This document shows, piece by piece, positions 49,981 to 60,262 of a stretch of 64,000 bases of DNA. The stretch spans positions 1-64,000 of the forward strand of contig JAXLSX010000003.1 of NCBI GenBank assembly GCA_046330285.1, read 5' to 3'. The notes beneath the pieces are model-generated. The model saw only the letters and a list, made by a program, of their open reading frames with translations. It had not been told where the DNA came from and did not search any database. Numbering within the stretch: the first letter of the stretch is position 1; every line of letters begins with the position of its first letter. The DNA comes from RHKX01 sp046330285 (GTDB lineage: Bacteria; Actinomycetota; Thermoleophilia; Solirubrobacterales; 70-9). Position numbers and translations under genes: made by a program.

Positions 49981-50634
49981 TCAGCGCCGGGCGCCGCGCA
50001 GCACCGTCAGCCCGACGATCCTCGAGACGAGCATCGCGACGAAGGCGAGACCGACGATCTGCTCGATCATCACGACGCTGCGCCCGAAGGACTTGACCGG
50101 GATGACGTCGCCGAGCCCGGTGCTCGAGAGCGTCGTGAAGCTCATGAACAGGAGCTCCATCCAGCTCCGCTCTCCGGTCGGGTCGACGGCCGCGGTGAAG
50201 GTCTCGGGCTCGATCGCCTGACAGACGACGTAGACGTAGGCGAAGGCCCAGGCGACGAGGGTGAACGTCGCGCCGACCGCGAAGAGCTCGTCGCGGGTCA
50301 CCTCGTGGTCGGCGAGCATGTAGGCGATCAGGGCACCGGCGGCGTAGAAGTAGAGCACCGCCTCGAGCGCAGAGGAATACGGGAGCAGGGCGTCGCTGCC
50401 GGTCACGACCTGAATCAGCAGCAGGACGGTGGCCGGCAGCGCGAGAGTGATCGCGACCCAGGTGACGCCGGGCGAGTCGCGGACGGCGAGGACGACCAGC
50501 CCGAGGATCGCGATGCCGAAGAGGCTGAAGGCAGCGCGGCCGACGCTGCCGGTCATGAACGGATAGAGCAGGACGCCGAGGATCTGCCCGGCGAACAGGA
50601 ACGCCGAAGGTTCCCGCTTGGCGATGGCCAGCAC
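49981..50634 (-). CDS. Two-pore-like potassium channel protein
   Basis: The start is GTG 50634 (217 residues), with a longer ATG form at 50724. It has about five to six membrane segments. The last two flank a pore loop with TTLSSTGLGDVIP, corresponding to the K+ filter TVGYGD with STGLGD in its place. The pore helix sequence LLFMSFTTLSSTG and the final helix VVMIEQIVGLAFVAMLVSRIVG fit an ion-channel family subunit. A tetramer is expected. It is divergent from ahcY. Confidence 0.75.
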   Translation of the reverse strand: MLAIAKREPSAFLFAGQILGVLLYPFMTGSVGRAAFSLFGIAILGLVVLAVRDSPGVTWVAITLALPATVLLLIQVVTGSDALLPYSSALEAVLYFYAAGALIAYMLADHEVTRDELFAVGATFTLVAWAFAYVYVVCQAIEPETFTAAVDPTGERSWMELLFMSFTTLSSTGLGDVIPVKSFGRSVVMIEQIVGLAFVAMLVSRIVGLTVLRGARR

Positions 50635-50854
50635 GCCGGGAATGTACGAGCAGCTCCGGTCGGGCCCGCACCGCCCCGGCTCGACGCGTCGGGCCGACCG
50701 GGTCCGGCATAATTCCCGCCGCACGCTCGAGATCCGCTGCGCGCCGTCCCGACGACAGTTCGGGGAGAGGCTCCGGTCACGTGCGCCGGGTGTTTCGCAG
50801 GATCTTCAATCAATCTAGGAGCCCGCGCGCTCCGCGACCGATGGGAGATTCTCC

Positions 50855-52309
<1,455 letters not shown>

Positions 52310-52328
52310 GGATCAGCCCCGACCGGGC

Positions 52329-52376
52329 GCAGTGCATGGCTTAGGGGCCGAATAGTGCCCGCGGGCCATTCACTGC
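52329..52376. terminator. Long hairpin between converging genes
   Basis: GCAGTGCATGGC (52329-52340) pairs with GCCATTCACTGC (52365-52376) with one mismatch, around a 24-nt loop. It lies 20 bp after ahcY and 10 bp before the stop of the converging hydrolase gene. Termination is the simplest role. Confidence 0.55.
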
Positions 52377-52385
52377 GACCGGCGG

Positions 52386-53189
52386 CTAGGGGCCGGGCCT
52401 GCCGTAACGCTCATAGAGGTCCGGCAGAAGCTCGGCGAGGTTGGCGTACTCCTCGATGCAGTGGTTGGCGACGGCTCGGGGCAGGTCGGCCGGCAGCAGG
52501 CGCCTGCGGGCGAAGGGCGTGTTGAGGAGCGGCTCGACGGCGCCGGCCAAAGGCGCCGGCAGATAGGGGCGCATCAGGGCGCCGAACCAGAACCGGCTGC
52601 GGAGGACGACGCCGTCGTCCTCGACGAGGAAGACGTGGACCATCAGCGAGTGCCGGGAGCGACGGCGATCGTCGCCGACGTGGCCGCCGACGATGGTCGC
52701 GACGCGGGGGTCGTCGAGGGCGTCGGTCGAGAACCCGATCTCGGTCGGGCGCAGGAACGAGATTCGGGCATGAGCGACGCCGACGCCGACGTCCTCGACC
52801 GGGTGGTGGGTCGCGCCCCAATGTGGCTTCGGGAGCTTCGGCGGCTTCGGCCCAGGGCGGGCCGGATCGAGCGAGTTCGAGACGTGGGCGAGCGGGTGCC
52901 AGACGCGGTAGCGGATCGGCTCGCGCGGGTGCCAGTCGAACCACCAGTCGACCATCTCCCCCGTCACCCCCGGCATCGCCGTCCGCGCGGCGACGTAGCC
53001 GATGCCGTCAGGCAGCGTGCACCAGCCCGTCTCGGCCGGAAGTGGCGCCGGATCGCAGAGGCGATCGAGGTCGTCGCGGCCGAGCGCCAGCGACGGATCG
53101 ATCGGCCCCGCCGCGACGGCCGCCGCCGCCTCGGGGTCCAGCTCGGCGACCGGGCGGTCGAGCAGGCTCTCGAGGTGGGCGTCGCTCAT
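52386..53189 (-). CDS. DAPG-hydrolase (PhlG)-like family protein
   Basis: The 267-residue protein resembles PhlG, a zinc enzyme that cleaves a C-C bond in acetylated phloroglucinol. Shared features are GEMVDWWFDWH, RYRVWHPLAHV, the THHPVEDVG block, VHVFLVEDDGVVLRSRFWFG and a terminal HCIEEYANLAELLP with His and Glu candidates for the metal. It begins 4 bp after the FAD-oxidase gene on the same strand. The natural substrate may be another acylated aromatic or cyclic diketone. Confidence 0.72.
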   Translation of the reverse strand: MSDAHLESLLDRPVAELDPEAAAAVAAGPIDPSLALGRDDLDRLCDPAPLPAETGWCTLPDGIGYVAARTAMPGVTGEMVDWWFDWHPREPIRYRVWHPLAHVSNSLDPARPGPKPPKLPKPHWGATHHPVEDVGVGVAHARISFLRPTEIGFSTDALDDPRVATIVGGHVGDDRRRSRHSLMVHVFLVEDDGVVLRSRFWFGALMRPYLPAPLAGAVEPLLNTPFARRRLLPADLPRAVANHCIEEYANLAELLPDLYERYGRPGP

Positions 53190-53193
53190 CGCG

Positions 53194-54531
53194 TCAGGGG
53201 CGACCGAGCCAGGGGTGGAAGCGCCCCTGGGGGTCCCACTTCGCCCGGACCTCGTCGAGCCGGGCGAGGTTCGCGTCGGTGACGAAGCGGGCGGGCCGGT
53301 TGATCAGGTTCTCGTCGGCGAGCTGGATGCCGGAGGCGGAGCCCTCCATCCCTCGCATGCTGTCCGTCGCCCAGGTCCCGAAGCGCTCGTCGTCGGCGGC
53401 GTCGGCCCAGACGCCGTAGCAGGCGATGTAGGTCTCGTCCTCGACCGAGTAGGCCATCTCGGGACGCTCGGGGCTGTCGCCCCAGTTCATCCAGAGCATG
53501 TGCGACGGCGCGGTCGGGAGCGTCTCGGCGATCCGCTCGAGGCCGGGGATGAGCTCGTCGACCGGCGCGTGCGTCCAGATGTTGTCGACGCAGTAACGGT
53601 GGTCGTCGGGATAGCTGGAGTGAACGCCGGCGTAGAGGTCGGCGAGGCCGACGTCAACGCGGGGGACGGCCAGCTTCGCGCGGCCGCGGCTCGGGCAGGT
53701 CTCGAGCAGCGCCAGCGCCCTGGTCGCGTCTGCCTCGCTCGCCGACAGGACCGGGCCGGTGACGGCGACCTCCGTCTCGCCCTCGGCGTCGCGATGGATG
53801 AAGACCATCAGCTCCATGTCGCGCGGGACCTCAGGGCCGATCTCGGCGGCCCAGCGGAAGACGGTCTCGAGCTCGTCGAGCGGGTAGGTGAAGACGCCGT
53901 TGGCGATCACCTTCGGCGCCTCGTAGATCCGCAGGTGGAAGCGCGTGACCGCGCCGAAGAAGCCGGGCCCCGATCCGCGGGCGGCCCAGAACAGATCGTC
54001 GTTCTCGGTCGCGCTGGCGCGGATCAGCTCGCCGTCGGCGGTGACGACGTCGATCGCCTCGACGCTCATACAGGCGGGGCCGTGGACCCGGCCGTTCCAG
54101 CCGAAGCCGCCCTGGAGCAGGTAGCCGCCGAGGCAGACGCCCGGGCAGTGGCCGGCGGGGAAGAAGCGGTCCTGCTCGAGCAGCGCCGCAAGGGTCTCGT
54201 TGCCGGCGCACCCCGGCTGCGCGGTCGCCGTCATGCCGGCGGCGTCGATCGTCGTCTCCCGCAGCCGCGAGACGTCGAGCAGCATCCCGCCGTCGCGGAC
54301 GTGGTTTCCGGCCCAGCTGTGACCGCCGGCCCGGACGCCGATCGTCATCCCTTCGGCGTTGGCGAGGCGGACGGCGGCGACGACATCGCGCTCGCTCGCC
54401 GCCTGGACGATCAGGTCCGGGTAACGCTCGGGCGTGCGGGCATTCCAGACCGCTGCCGAGCGCGCCGGCTCGTAGCCGTCCTCCCCGCGCCGGAAGGTCG
54501 CGCCGTCGAACTCGAATCTCGTTGCCGTCAT
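53194..54531 (-). CDS. FAD-linked oxidase, berberine-bridge-enzyme-like
   Basis: The 445-residue protein has the PP-loop FAD-binding domain: VRAGGHSWAGN (His for covalent FAD), GHCPGVCLGGYLLQGGFGW with a Cys that could give the second covalent bond, and FWAARGSGPGFFGAVTRFHL. The C-terminal BBE domain ends in RLDEVRAKWDPQGRFHP. Such enzymes oxidise alcohols, sugars or phenolic substrates using O2. The next gene is a PhlG-like hydrolase, so the pair may handle an aromatic or polyketide compound. It is divergent from an IclR regulator, with 33 bp between. Confidence 0.85.
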   Translation of the reverse strand: MTATRFEFDGATFRRGEDGYEPARSAAVWNARTPERYPDLIVQAASERDVVAAVRLANAEGMTIGVRAGGHSWAGNHVRDGGMLLDVSRLRETTIDAAGMTATAQPGCAGNETLAALLEQDRFFPAGHCPGVCLGGYLLQGGFGWNGRVHGPACMSVEAIDVVTADGELIRASATENDDLFWAARGSGPGFFGAVTRFHLRIYEAPKVIANGVFTYPLDELETVFRWAAEIGPEVPRDMELMVFIHRDAEGETEVAVTGPVLSASEADATRALALLETCPSRGRAKLAVPRVDVGLADLYAGVHSSYPDDHRYCVDNIWTHAPVDELIPGLERIAETLPTAPSHMLWMNWGDSPERPEMAYSVEDETYIACYGVWADAADDERFGTWATDSMRGMEGSASGIQLADENLINRPARFVTDANLARLDEVRAKWDPQGRFHPWLGRP

Positions 54532-54534
54532 CGC

Positions 54535-54562
54535 TGTTCCACCATACAGTATTGTTGTTCCA
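54535..54562. promoter_or_regulatory. Direct repeats in the FAD oxidase/IclR divergent promoter
   Basis: TGTTCCA at 54535-54541 and 54556-54562 are in the same direction exactly 21 bp (two helical turns) apart, with CCATA/TTATG after each. TACAGT at 54545-54550 is a possible -10 for the IclR gene. The spacing suits a regulator bound on one face of the helix. Confidence 0.55.
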
Positions 54563-54564
54563 TT

Positions 54565-55338
54565 ATGCGGGACGCTCTCTCCGAACCCCGGACCGGCGGC
54601 GGAGTCCAGGCGATCGCCAGGGCCGGACTGGTCCTGCGGGCGCTCGAGACGGCGCCGGAGGGAATCGGCCTCGCCGACCTCGCCGTCGCGGTCGAGCTGC
54701 CGAAGTCCACGGTCCACCGCCTGCTGGCGGCGCTCGCCGCCGAGGACCTCGTCGAGCTCGGGCCCGAGGGGACGGCGCGGCTCGGCAGTGGGCTCGTCAG
54801 GCTCGGTGCCGCGACCCGGCGCGGCCTCCGCTTCCGCCTCGCCCCGGTGATGCTCCGCCTCCGACGCGAACTCGACGAGACCGTGGACCTCGCGATCCTC
54901 GAGGGCGACTCGGTCACGTTCGTCGAGCAGTTCCCGGCCCCGCACCGGCTCCGCGCCGTCTCGGGGGTCGGCACCTCGTTCCCGGCCCACTGCACGGCCA
55001 ACGGGAAGGCACTGCTGGCGGCGCTTCCGGACGAGGAGGTCGAGATGCTGCTCCCGGCCCGGCTCGAGCGGTTCACGGACCGAACGATCACCTCCCGCTC
55101 GGAGCTGCTCGCCGAGCTCGCCGAGATCCGTGTCCGCGGCGTCGCCTTCGACAGCGAGGAGCACACCGAAGGCATCAGCGCGATCGGTGCCGTCGTCTCC
55201 GATCCGGCTGGACCGGCCGGCGCCATTTCGGTGCCGATCCCGACCCAGCGTTTCGCCGATCGCCGCGACGACTACGCCGAGCTGGTCCGCGCCGGAGCAG
55301 CCGAAGGGACCCGGTTGCTCGGCGCCGAAGCGCGATAA
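54565..55338 (+). CDS. IclR-family transcriptional regulator
   Basis: The 257-residue protein has an N-terminal winged helix (GIGLADLAVAVELPKSTVHRLLAALAAEDL in pattern, residues about 30-65). The ligand domain shows SFPAHCTANGKALLAALPDEE and RGVAFDSEEHTEGISAIGAVV, both diagnostic of IclR. Effectors are usually aromatic or small carbon compounds. Its divergent position indicates control of the FAD oxidase/PhlG-like pair. It is expected to act as a tetramer. Confidence 0.93.
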   Translation: MRDALSEPRTGGGVQAIARAGLVLRALETAPEGIGLADLAVAVELPKSTVHRLLAALAAEDLVELGPEGTARLGSGLVRLGAATRRGLRFRLAPVMLRLRRELDETVDLAILEGDSVTFVEQFPAPHRLRAVSGVGTSFPAHCTANGKALLAALPDEEVEMLLPARLERFTDRTITSRSELLAELAEIRVRGVAFDSEEHTEGISAIGAVVSDPAGPAGAISVPIPTQRFADRRDDYAELVRAGAAEGTRLLGAEAR

Positions 55339-55345
55339 TCGTGTC

Positions 55346-55690
55346 GTGTCCGACATCGACCGACCGCTCGCTCTCCGCGCCGGGCTGATCCAGCTCGCCG
55401 GCGTCGTCGTCATCTCGGTCGTCCTCGCGCTGGCCCTCCCCCACTCGTTCTTCGAGGACTGGGGCTGGTTCAGCGGCCCGGCGGCCTGGATCGTCTGCTC
55501 GCTGATCACCGCCGCGGCGCTGCGCCTTCCCCTCGGCATGACGATGCTCGGCGCGATCCTCGCCGGGCTGCCGAGCCTGCTCGCGGTGCTCGTCGGCCTG
55601 CACTGGCTCGGAGCGCTACTCGCGATCTTCCTCTTCGCTCTCTGGTGCGGCCGCCTGGAGCCGCGCCGGGACGTTCCGGCCCCCGCCTGA
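55346..55690 (+). CDS. Small membrane protein
   Basis: The 114-residue product begins at GTG 55346, 7 bp after the IclR stop. It has about four hydrophobic helices (LIQLAGVVVISVVLALALP, AAWIVCSLITAAALRLP, MTMLGAILAGLPSLLAVLVGL, ALLAIFLFALWCG) and a short basic tail. Helix content is the only recognisable feature. It may be carried on the iclR transcript. Confidence 0.65.
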   Translation: MSDIDRPLALRAGLIQLAGVVVISVVLALALPHSFFEDWGWFSGPAAWIVCSLITAAALRLPLGMTMLGAILAGLPSLLAVLVGLHWLGALLAIFLFALWCGRLEPRRDVPAPA

Positions 55691-55736
55691 GCACCGATCG
55701 GCGGCCCACTCCCCGGTATCTTCCCGGGCCTCACCC

Positions 55737-55825
55737 GGAGGGGTGACCGAGTGGCTTAAGGTGCACGATTGGAAATCGTGTGGGCGGCGAAAGCTGCCTC
55801 GTGGGTTCGAATCCCACCCTCTCCG
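55737..55825 (+). tRNA. tRNA-Ser(GGA)
   Basis: The 89-nt class II tRNA has acceptor GGAGGGG with CCTCTCC, anticodon stem CACGA/TCGTG with loop TTGGAAA (anticodon GGA), a long variable arm (GGCGGCGAAAGCTGCC) and T arm GTGGGTTCGAATCCCAC. The discriminator is G. CCA is not encoded. Confidence 0.95.
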
Positions 55826-55913
55826 TTGACGACATCCGTATCGGCGATTGAGCCGGCCGCATAGGGGTAGGCTCGGACCATCGTCCATCATCCGTAGAAG
55901 CTGGGAGGCTCCT

Positions 55914-58900
55914 TTGGACCGTCGGTTCCGCCGCTACGTCGTCCCGTTCACCCTCGTCGTACTGCTCGCCGTCACCGGCGTCGCGGCAGCCGGCATCTCC
56001 GGCAACTCCGCCCCCTCGGCGGACACGGACCGCCCCCACTCCGGCATTCCCGCAGGCTTCGAGCCGGCGGCGCTGCGCGCCGAGCAGGGCCTCGGGCGCT
56101 ACATCGTCGTTGTCGACGGTCCCTCGGTTGCGACCGCGGCCGGAACCTCGGCCGGCTCGCAGGCGCGGGTCGCGGCCGACGCGCGAGCGAGCCAGAAGCC
56201 CGTCATCTCCGCTGCGAAGGCAGCCGGCGGCGACGTCGTCTTCCGTTACGACACGCTGCTGAACGGCTTCTCCGCCGCGATGTCGCCGAAGGCGGCCGCC
56301 GCACTCGCGAGCCGCTCCGACGTCGCCGTCGTCGAGCCCGTCTCGATCGTCCGCAAGCTGAACGAGACGAGCGTCCCCTTCATCGGCGCGACGAAGACCT
56401 GGAAGAAGCTCGGCGTCAAGGGCCAGGGCGTCACCGTCGCCGACGTCGACACCGGCATCGACTACACCCACAAGAACTTCGGCGGTCCCGGCACCGTGGC
56501 CGCATATGAGGCGAACGACCCGAACGTGATCGAGCCCGGGACCTTCCCGACGAAGAAGGTGATCGGCGGCTGGGACCTGGTCGGCTCCAACTACGACGTC
56601 CTCGACGAGGACACCACCAACGACACCCCGCGACCGGATCCCGACCCGCTCGACGGCGTCGACGACGACCACGGATCCCACACCTCCGGGACCTGCTGCG
56701 GCGACGGGGTCAAGGGCCAGATCGGGCCCGGAGTCGCCCCGAAGTCGAAGCTGCTCGCGATCAAGGTCTGGGACGAGGGCAACTCGACAGACGACGTCCT
56801 GGTCGCCGGCTTCGAGCGCGCGATGGACCCGAACAACGACGGCAAGATCAAGGACGCCGCCGACGTGATCACCTTCTCCGGCGGAGTCGATTACGGCACC
56901 GAGAACTCGGCCGAGGCGATCGCCGCCCAGCGTGTGGTCGACCTCGGGACCGTGTTCGTCGCGGCGGCCGGCAACTCGGGCAACCAGCCGGTCGGCGGAT
57001 CCGCCTACATCGCGGGCACGCCCGCGAACGCTCCCGGCGTCATCTCGGTTGCCGCGTCGATCGACCAGTTCACCGCTCAGACGATCTCGATCAACAGCCC
57101 GTCGATCGAGCTCCCCGACCAGGGGATCATGGTCGTCCAGGACTTCGGCGGCGGCTTCCCCGACGGCGGCATCACCGGCGACCTCTACGACGGCCGCCAG
57201 ATCGACCCGCCGGCCGACCCGGGCAACGAGACCCCGGCCGACGCCCAGTTCTGCTCCTCCCTCCCGGCCGGTTCGCTGGCCGGCAAGATCGTGCTCGTCT
57301 TCAAGGGCGCGACCGGCGAGGGCGACTGCGCCGGTTCGAAGAAGGCCTTCAACGCCCAGCAGGCGGGCGCGCAGGCGGTCGTGCTGATCTCGCTGTTCGG
57401 CGGCGCGCCGAGCGGCCTCAGCACAGACGGCGAGCCGATCACGATCCCGGTCGTGATGATCAGCGGCAACGACGGCTACGCGATCCTCGACGAGCTCAGC
57501 CCCAACAACGCCTACAACTCGGGCACGGTCAACGCGACCCTGAACTCGGACACGACCGTCATCGACTCCTACACGGACGCGATGACCGACTTCACCTCCG
57601 AGGGTCCCGCGCGTCTGACGAACGACCTGAAGCCGGACATCTCGGCGCCGGGCTACGACATCCAGTCGACCGATGCGGGAACGGGCAACAAGGGCGTCAA
57701 GTTCTCCGGCACGTCGATGGCGACGCCGCACGTCGCCGGCGTCGCGGCGCTGCTGGTCCAGCTCCACCCGAAGTGGAGCCCCGATCAGATCAAGGCCGCA
57801 CTGATGAACCAGGCCGTTCAGGATCTGAAGGACAACCTGCTCGGCTCGCCCGTCTCGGCGACCGTGATGGGCTCCGGCCGCGTCGACGCCTTCGGCTCGG
57901 CGACGACTGTGTCGCTGGCCGACCCGGCGAGCCTCTCCTACGGACTCGACATCGCGTCGGGGCCGGTGCAGGAGACGCGCTCCTTCAAGATCGAGAACAA
58001 GGGCAAGCTCAAGCACCGCTACAACGTGGCCGCGAAGAAGGCGCGCTATTCCGACTTCGGCACCAGCCCCGCCTCGGTGACGGTCTCGGGAGGCAAGGGC
58101 TTCGCGCAGAAGCTCAGCTTCGGCCTCAAGCCGGGTGAGTCGCAGAAGATCCGGGTCCGGCTCGCACTCGAACCGTCGGCGATCGAGGAGGCCGAGCAGG
58201 AGTACGGCCTCTACTACTTCCACCCGAACGTCGACGGCAACGTCGCGATCAGCCAGAACGGCGCCAAGAAGCACAAGGTCAGCGAGGCAGCCGACAAGCT
58301 CCACGTGCCGTGGCACGTCGCGCCGCTCGCGGCCTCCGACGACTCGCTGTCGGAGGACGAGCTCGACCTCAGCGGTGGGCCCAAGACGATGACCGTCGAG
58401 CGCGACGGGGCCGGTACCAGCCAGGCCGACCTCTACCTGCTCGGCGCGACGGATGGGCTCGAGAGCCACGGCGAGGAGGACCTCGTCGCCGTCGGAGCCC
58501 GTTCGTTCACCGGCAACGACCTCAGCGACGACCAGGCCGAGGGCGTGCCGACCGGCACCGATGCGTTCGGCGGGATCTCGTGGCTCGACTTCCTGGCCGA
58601 CCCCGATCCGCCGGCCGAGCCGGTCGAGTTCGGCGTCCAGACGGCCGGGATCCACAACACGACCGAGACGCTCGAGGTCGACGTTCTCGTGGACGCCGGA
58701 GCGGACGGCAACTACGCGGGCTCCGACGAGGGCATCGACGCCGACTACCTGCTGGTCAAGCAGGCGGCGCCGGGTGGCGAGGTCTGCGTGTTCGACCTGT
58801 CGCAGCCGGATGCGCTCGACGAGTGCGCGGCGACCTACTTCGCCGACTACTCGAACTACAACTCGAACGTGATCGGGCTGCCGGTCAGCGCCGGCGACAT

Positions 58901-59240
58901 CGGCCTGACAAACGCCGACTCGAAGCTGGCCTACCAGGTGACCGCCTGCACGGGTACCTTCTCCGGCGACGTTCCGGGGCAGTTCTGCGACACGGCGGGC
59001 ACTCCGGACGACGACACCGGCGTCTACGACGCCCAGATCGACGTCGCCGACCCGGCCCTCGACATCGAACCGCTGACGTGCGGCGGGTTCTTCGGCGGCG
59101 GCGCCTGCGACGGCGGCGATCCGATCGAGGTCGCCACCGGTTCGGCCGGCCCGGGCGACGATCCGTCGATCCTGGCGCTCTTCCCGAACAACAAGCCGTC
59201 CCGCAACCCGGCGATCGTCACCACGACGACCGGCCCCTAG
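55914..59240 (+). CDS. Large secreted subtilisin-like serine protease (S8) with PA insert
   Basis: The start is TTG 55914, five bases after GGGAGG; it gives DRRFRRYVVPFTLVVLLAV as signal. The 1108-residue protein has an inhibitor-like propeptide (about 60-150) and an S8 domain with D179 (VADVDTGID), H253 (DDDHGSHTSG) and S601 (FSGTSMATPHVAG). A PA domain is inserted about 400-545 (FCSSLPAGSLAGKIVLVFKG). After the catalytic part come about 440 residues of beta-rich C-terminal domains with several Cys. It is Vpr-like in plan and probably degrades external protein. A terminator hairpin follows. Confidence 0.92.
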   Translation: MDRRFRRYVVPFTLVVLLAVTGVAAAGISGNSAPSADTDRPHSGIPAGFEPAALRAEQGLGRYIVVVDGPSVATAAGTSAGSQARVAADARASQKPVISAAKAAGGDVVFRYDTLLNGFSAAMSPKAAAALASRSDVAVVEPVSIVRKLNETSVPFIGATKTWKKLGVKGQGVTVADVDTGIDYTHKNFGGPGTVAAYEANDPNVIEPGTFPTKKVIGGWDLVGSNYDVLDEDTTNDTPRPDPDPLDGVDDDHGSHTSGTCCGDGVKGQIGPGVAPKSKLLAIKVWDEGNSTDDVLVAGFERAMDPNNDGKIKDAADVITFSGGVDYGTENSAEAIAAQRVVDLGTVFVAAAGNSGNQPVGGSAYIAGTPANAPGVISVAASIDQFTAQTISINSPSIELPDQGIMVVQDFGGGFPDGGITGDLYDGRQIDPPADPGNETPADAQFCSSLPAGSLAGKIVLVFKGATGEGDCAGSKKAFNAQQAGAQAVVLISLFGGAPSGLSTDGEPITIPVVMISGNDGYAILDELSPNNAYNSGTVNATLNSDTTVIDSYTDAMTDFTSEGPARLTNDLKPDISAPGYDIQSTDAGTGNKGVKFSGTSMATPHVAGVAALLVQLHPKWSPDQIKAALMNQAVQDLKDNLLGSPVSATVMGSGRVDAFGSATTVSLADPASLSYGLDIASGPVQETRSFKIENKGKLKHRYNVAAKKARYSDFGTSPASVTVSGGKGFAQKLSFGLKPGESQKIRVRLALEPSAIEEAEQEYGLYYFHPNVDGNVAISQNGAKKHKVSEAADKLHVPWHVAPLAASDDSLSEDELDLSGGPKTMTVERDGAGTSQADLYLLGATDGLESHGEEDLVAVGARSFTGNDLSDDQAEGVPTGTDAFGGISWLDFLADPDPPAEPVEFGVQTAGIHNTTETLEVDVLVDAGADGNYAGSDEGIDADYLLVKQAAPGGEVCVFDLSQPDALDECAATYFADYSNYNSNVIGLPVSAGDIGLTNADSKLAYQVTACTGTFSGDVPGQFCDTAGTPDDDTGVYDAQIDVADPALDIEPLTCGGFFGGGACDGGDPIEVATGSAGPGDDPSILALFPNNKPSRNPAIVTTTTGP

Positions 59241-59253
59241 GGCGGGGGCCGGG

Positions 59254-59278
59254 CCGGCCGGGCGCGAAGCCCGGCCGG
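59254..59278 (+). terminator. Strong hairpin after the subtilisin-like gene
   Basis: CCGGCCGGGC (59254-59263) and GCCCGGCCGG (59269-59278) are perfect 10-bp arms around GCGAA, 14 bp after the stop. It lacks a T-run. Confidence 0.75.
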
Positions 59279-59356
59279 CGTCGGGCGCAGGGACGAGGGG
59301 CACCGCGGCGAAAGGATCGTCTGCGAGGTGGGCGCCGATCGTCCGCTGCGCCCGAC

Positions 59357-60259
59357 ATGACCGAGATCGCGACAACGCCCGCCACCGCCAACCCCCGGCC
59401 CGACCGCCGCTTCGCGGGCGGGCTGCCTTGGGAGCCGTCCCCGAGTCCCGGTGCGTTCGCGGGCTCGGCGCCGATCGTCCTTCCCGAGCGGGCCAAGCCG
59501 AAGCCGGTGCCGACGGCCGCCGAGCTCGAGGAACTGGGCCGGCGCACCGCGAGCGTCGCCCACGACTTCAACAACCTGCTGTCGGTGATCATGGTCTGCG
59601 CCGGCGAGATCGCCGACGGCGCCACCGGCGTCCACGGCGAACGCGCCGAGGAGATCCGTGAAGCGGCGCAGCGCGGTGCCGATCTCTGCCGCGGACTGCT
59701 CGGGGAGGAGCGCGCCGTCGGCCGCGACATCCCACCCCGCGCTCCGGGCCCGCTGGCCGTCGAAGAGGCGATCCTCGCCTCGCTGAAGCTGATCGAGCGG
59801 GCGCTCGGCCCCGCCATCCGGGTCGACCTCGCATCCGAGGGCGCGCTGCCGCGAGTCGCCCTCGCCGCCGCCGACCTCGAGCGGGTGCTGCTGAACCTCG
59901 CCGCCAACTCACGCGACGCGATGCCGGGCGGCGGCGCCGTCGCGATCCGGACCGCGACGGTCCCGGTGCCCCCCGGCGATCCCTGCCTCGGAACCGGCCT
60001 CCACGTCCGGATCACGTTCGGGGACAGCGGATCGGGCATGAGCCCGGAGGTGGCACACCGGGCGCTCGAGCCGTACTTCACGACGAAGGACGGCGAAGCG
60101 GGCAGTGGCCTCGGGCTCGCCGGCGCCCACGCGATGGTCCGCAATGCCGGCGGGGATCTCCGAATCAACTCGCGTCCGGGTATCGGGACGCTGATCTCGG
60201 TCTACCTCCCTGCGCTCGACGCCGCAGGCGAGCCGCTCGCGCTGCGTCCCGGCTCCTGA
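59357..60259 (+). CDS. Histidine kinase core without sensor domain
   Basis: The 300-residue protein starts at ATG 59357. A disordered N terminus (about 55 residues) precedes an H box ASVAHDFNNLLSVIM with H69, of the HisKA type seen in hybrid/NtrB-like kinases. The ATPase part shows the N box LLNLAANSRDAMP, G1 FGDSGSGMSPE, F/G2 PYFTTKDGEAGSGLGLA. No membrane segment or PAS domain is present, so it is cytoplasmic and must receive its signal from a partner. No response regulator is adjacent: it is an orphan. Confidence 0.88.
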   Translation: MTEIATTPATANPRPDRRFAGGLPWEPSPSPGAFAGSAPIVLPERAKPKPVPTAAELEELGRRTASVAHDFNNLLSVIMVCAGEIADGATGVHGERAEEIREAAQRGADLCRGLLGEERAVGRDIPPRAPGPLAVEEAILASLKLIERALGPAIRVDLASEGALPRVALAAADLERVLLNLAANSRDAMPGGGAVAIRTATVPVPPGDPCLGTGLHVRITFGDSGSGMSPEVAHRALEPYFTTKDGEAGSGLGLAGAHAMVRNAGGDLRINSRPGIGTLISVYLPALDAAGEPLALRPGS

Positions 60260-60262
60260 CGC

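Noticed and set aside
50640..50854. Possible SAH or SAM riboswitch before ahcY
   Set aside because: Consensus core segments of those riboswitches could not be found by eye; a covariance search would be decisive.
55731..59375. Minus-strand 1214-residue open frame
   Set aside because: It is a shadow of the subtilisin-like gene; the opposite frame has D/H/S catalytic motifs and a signal peptide.
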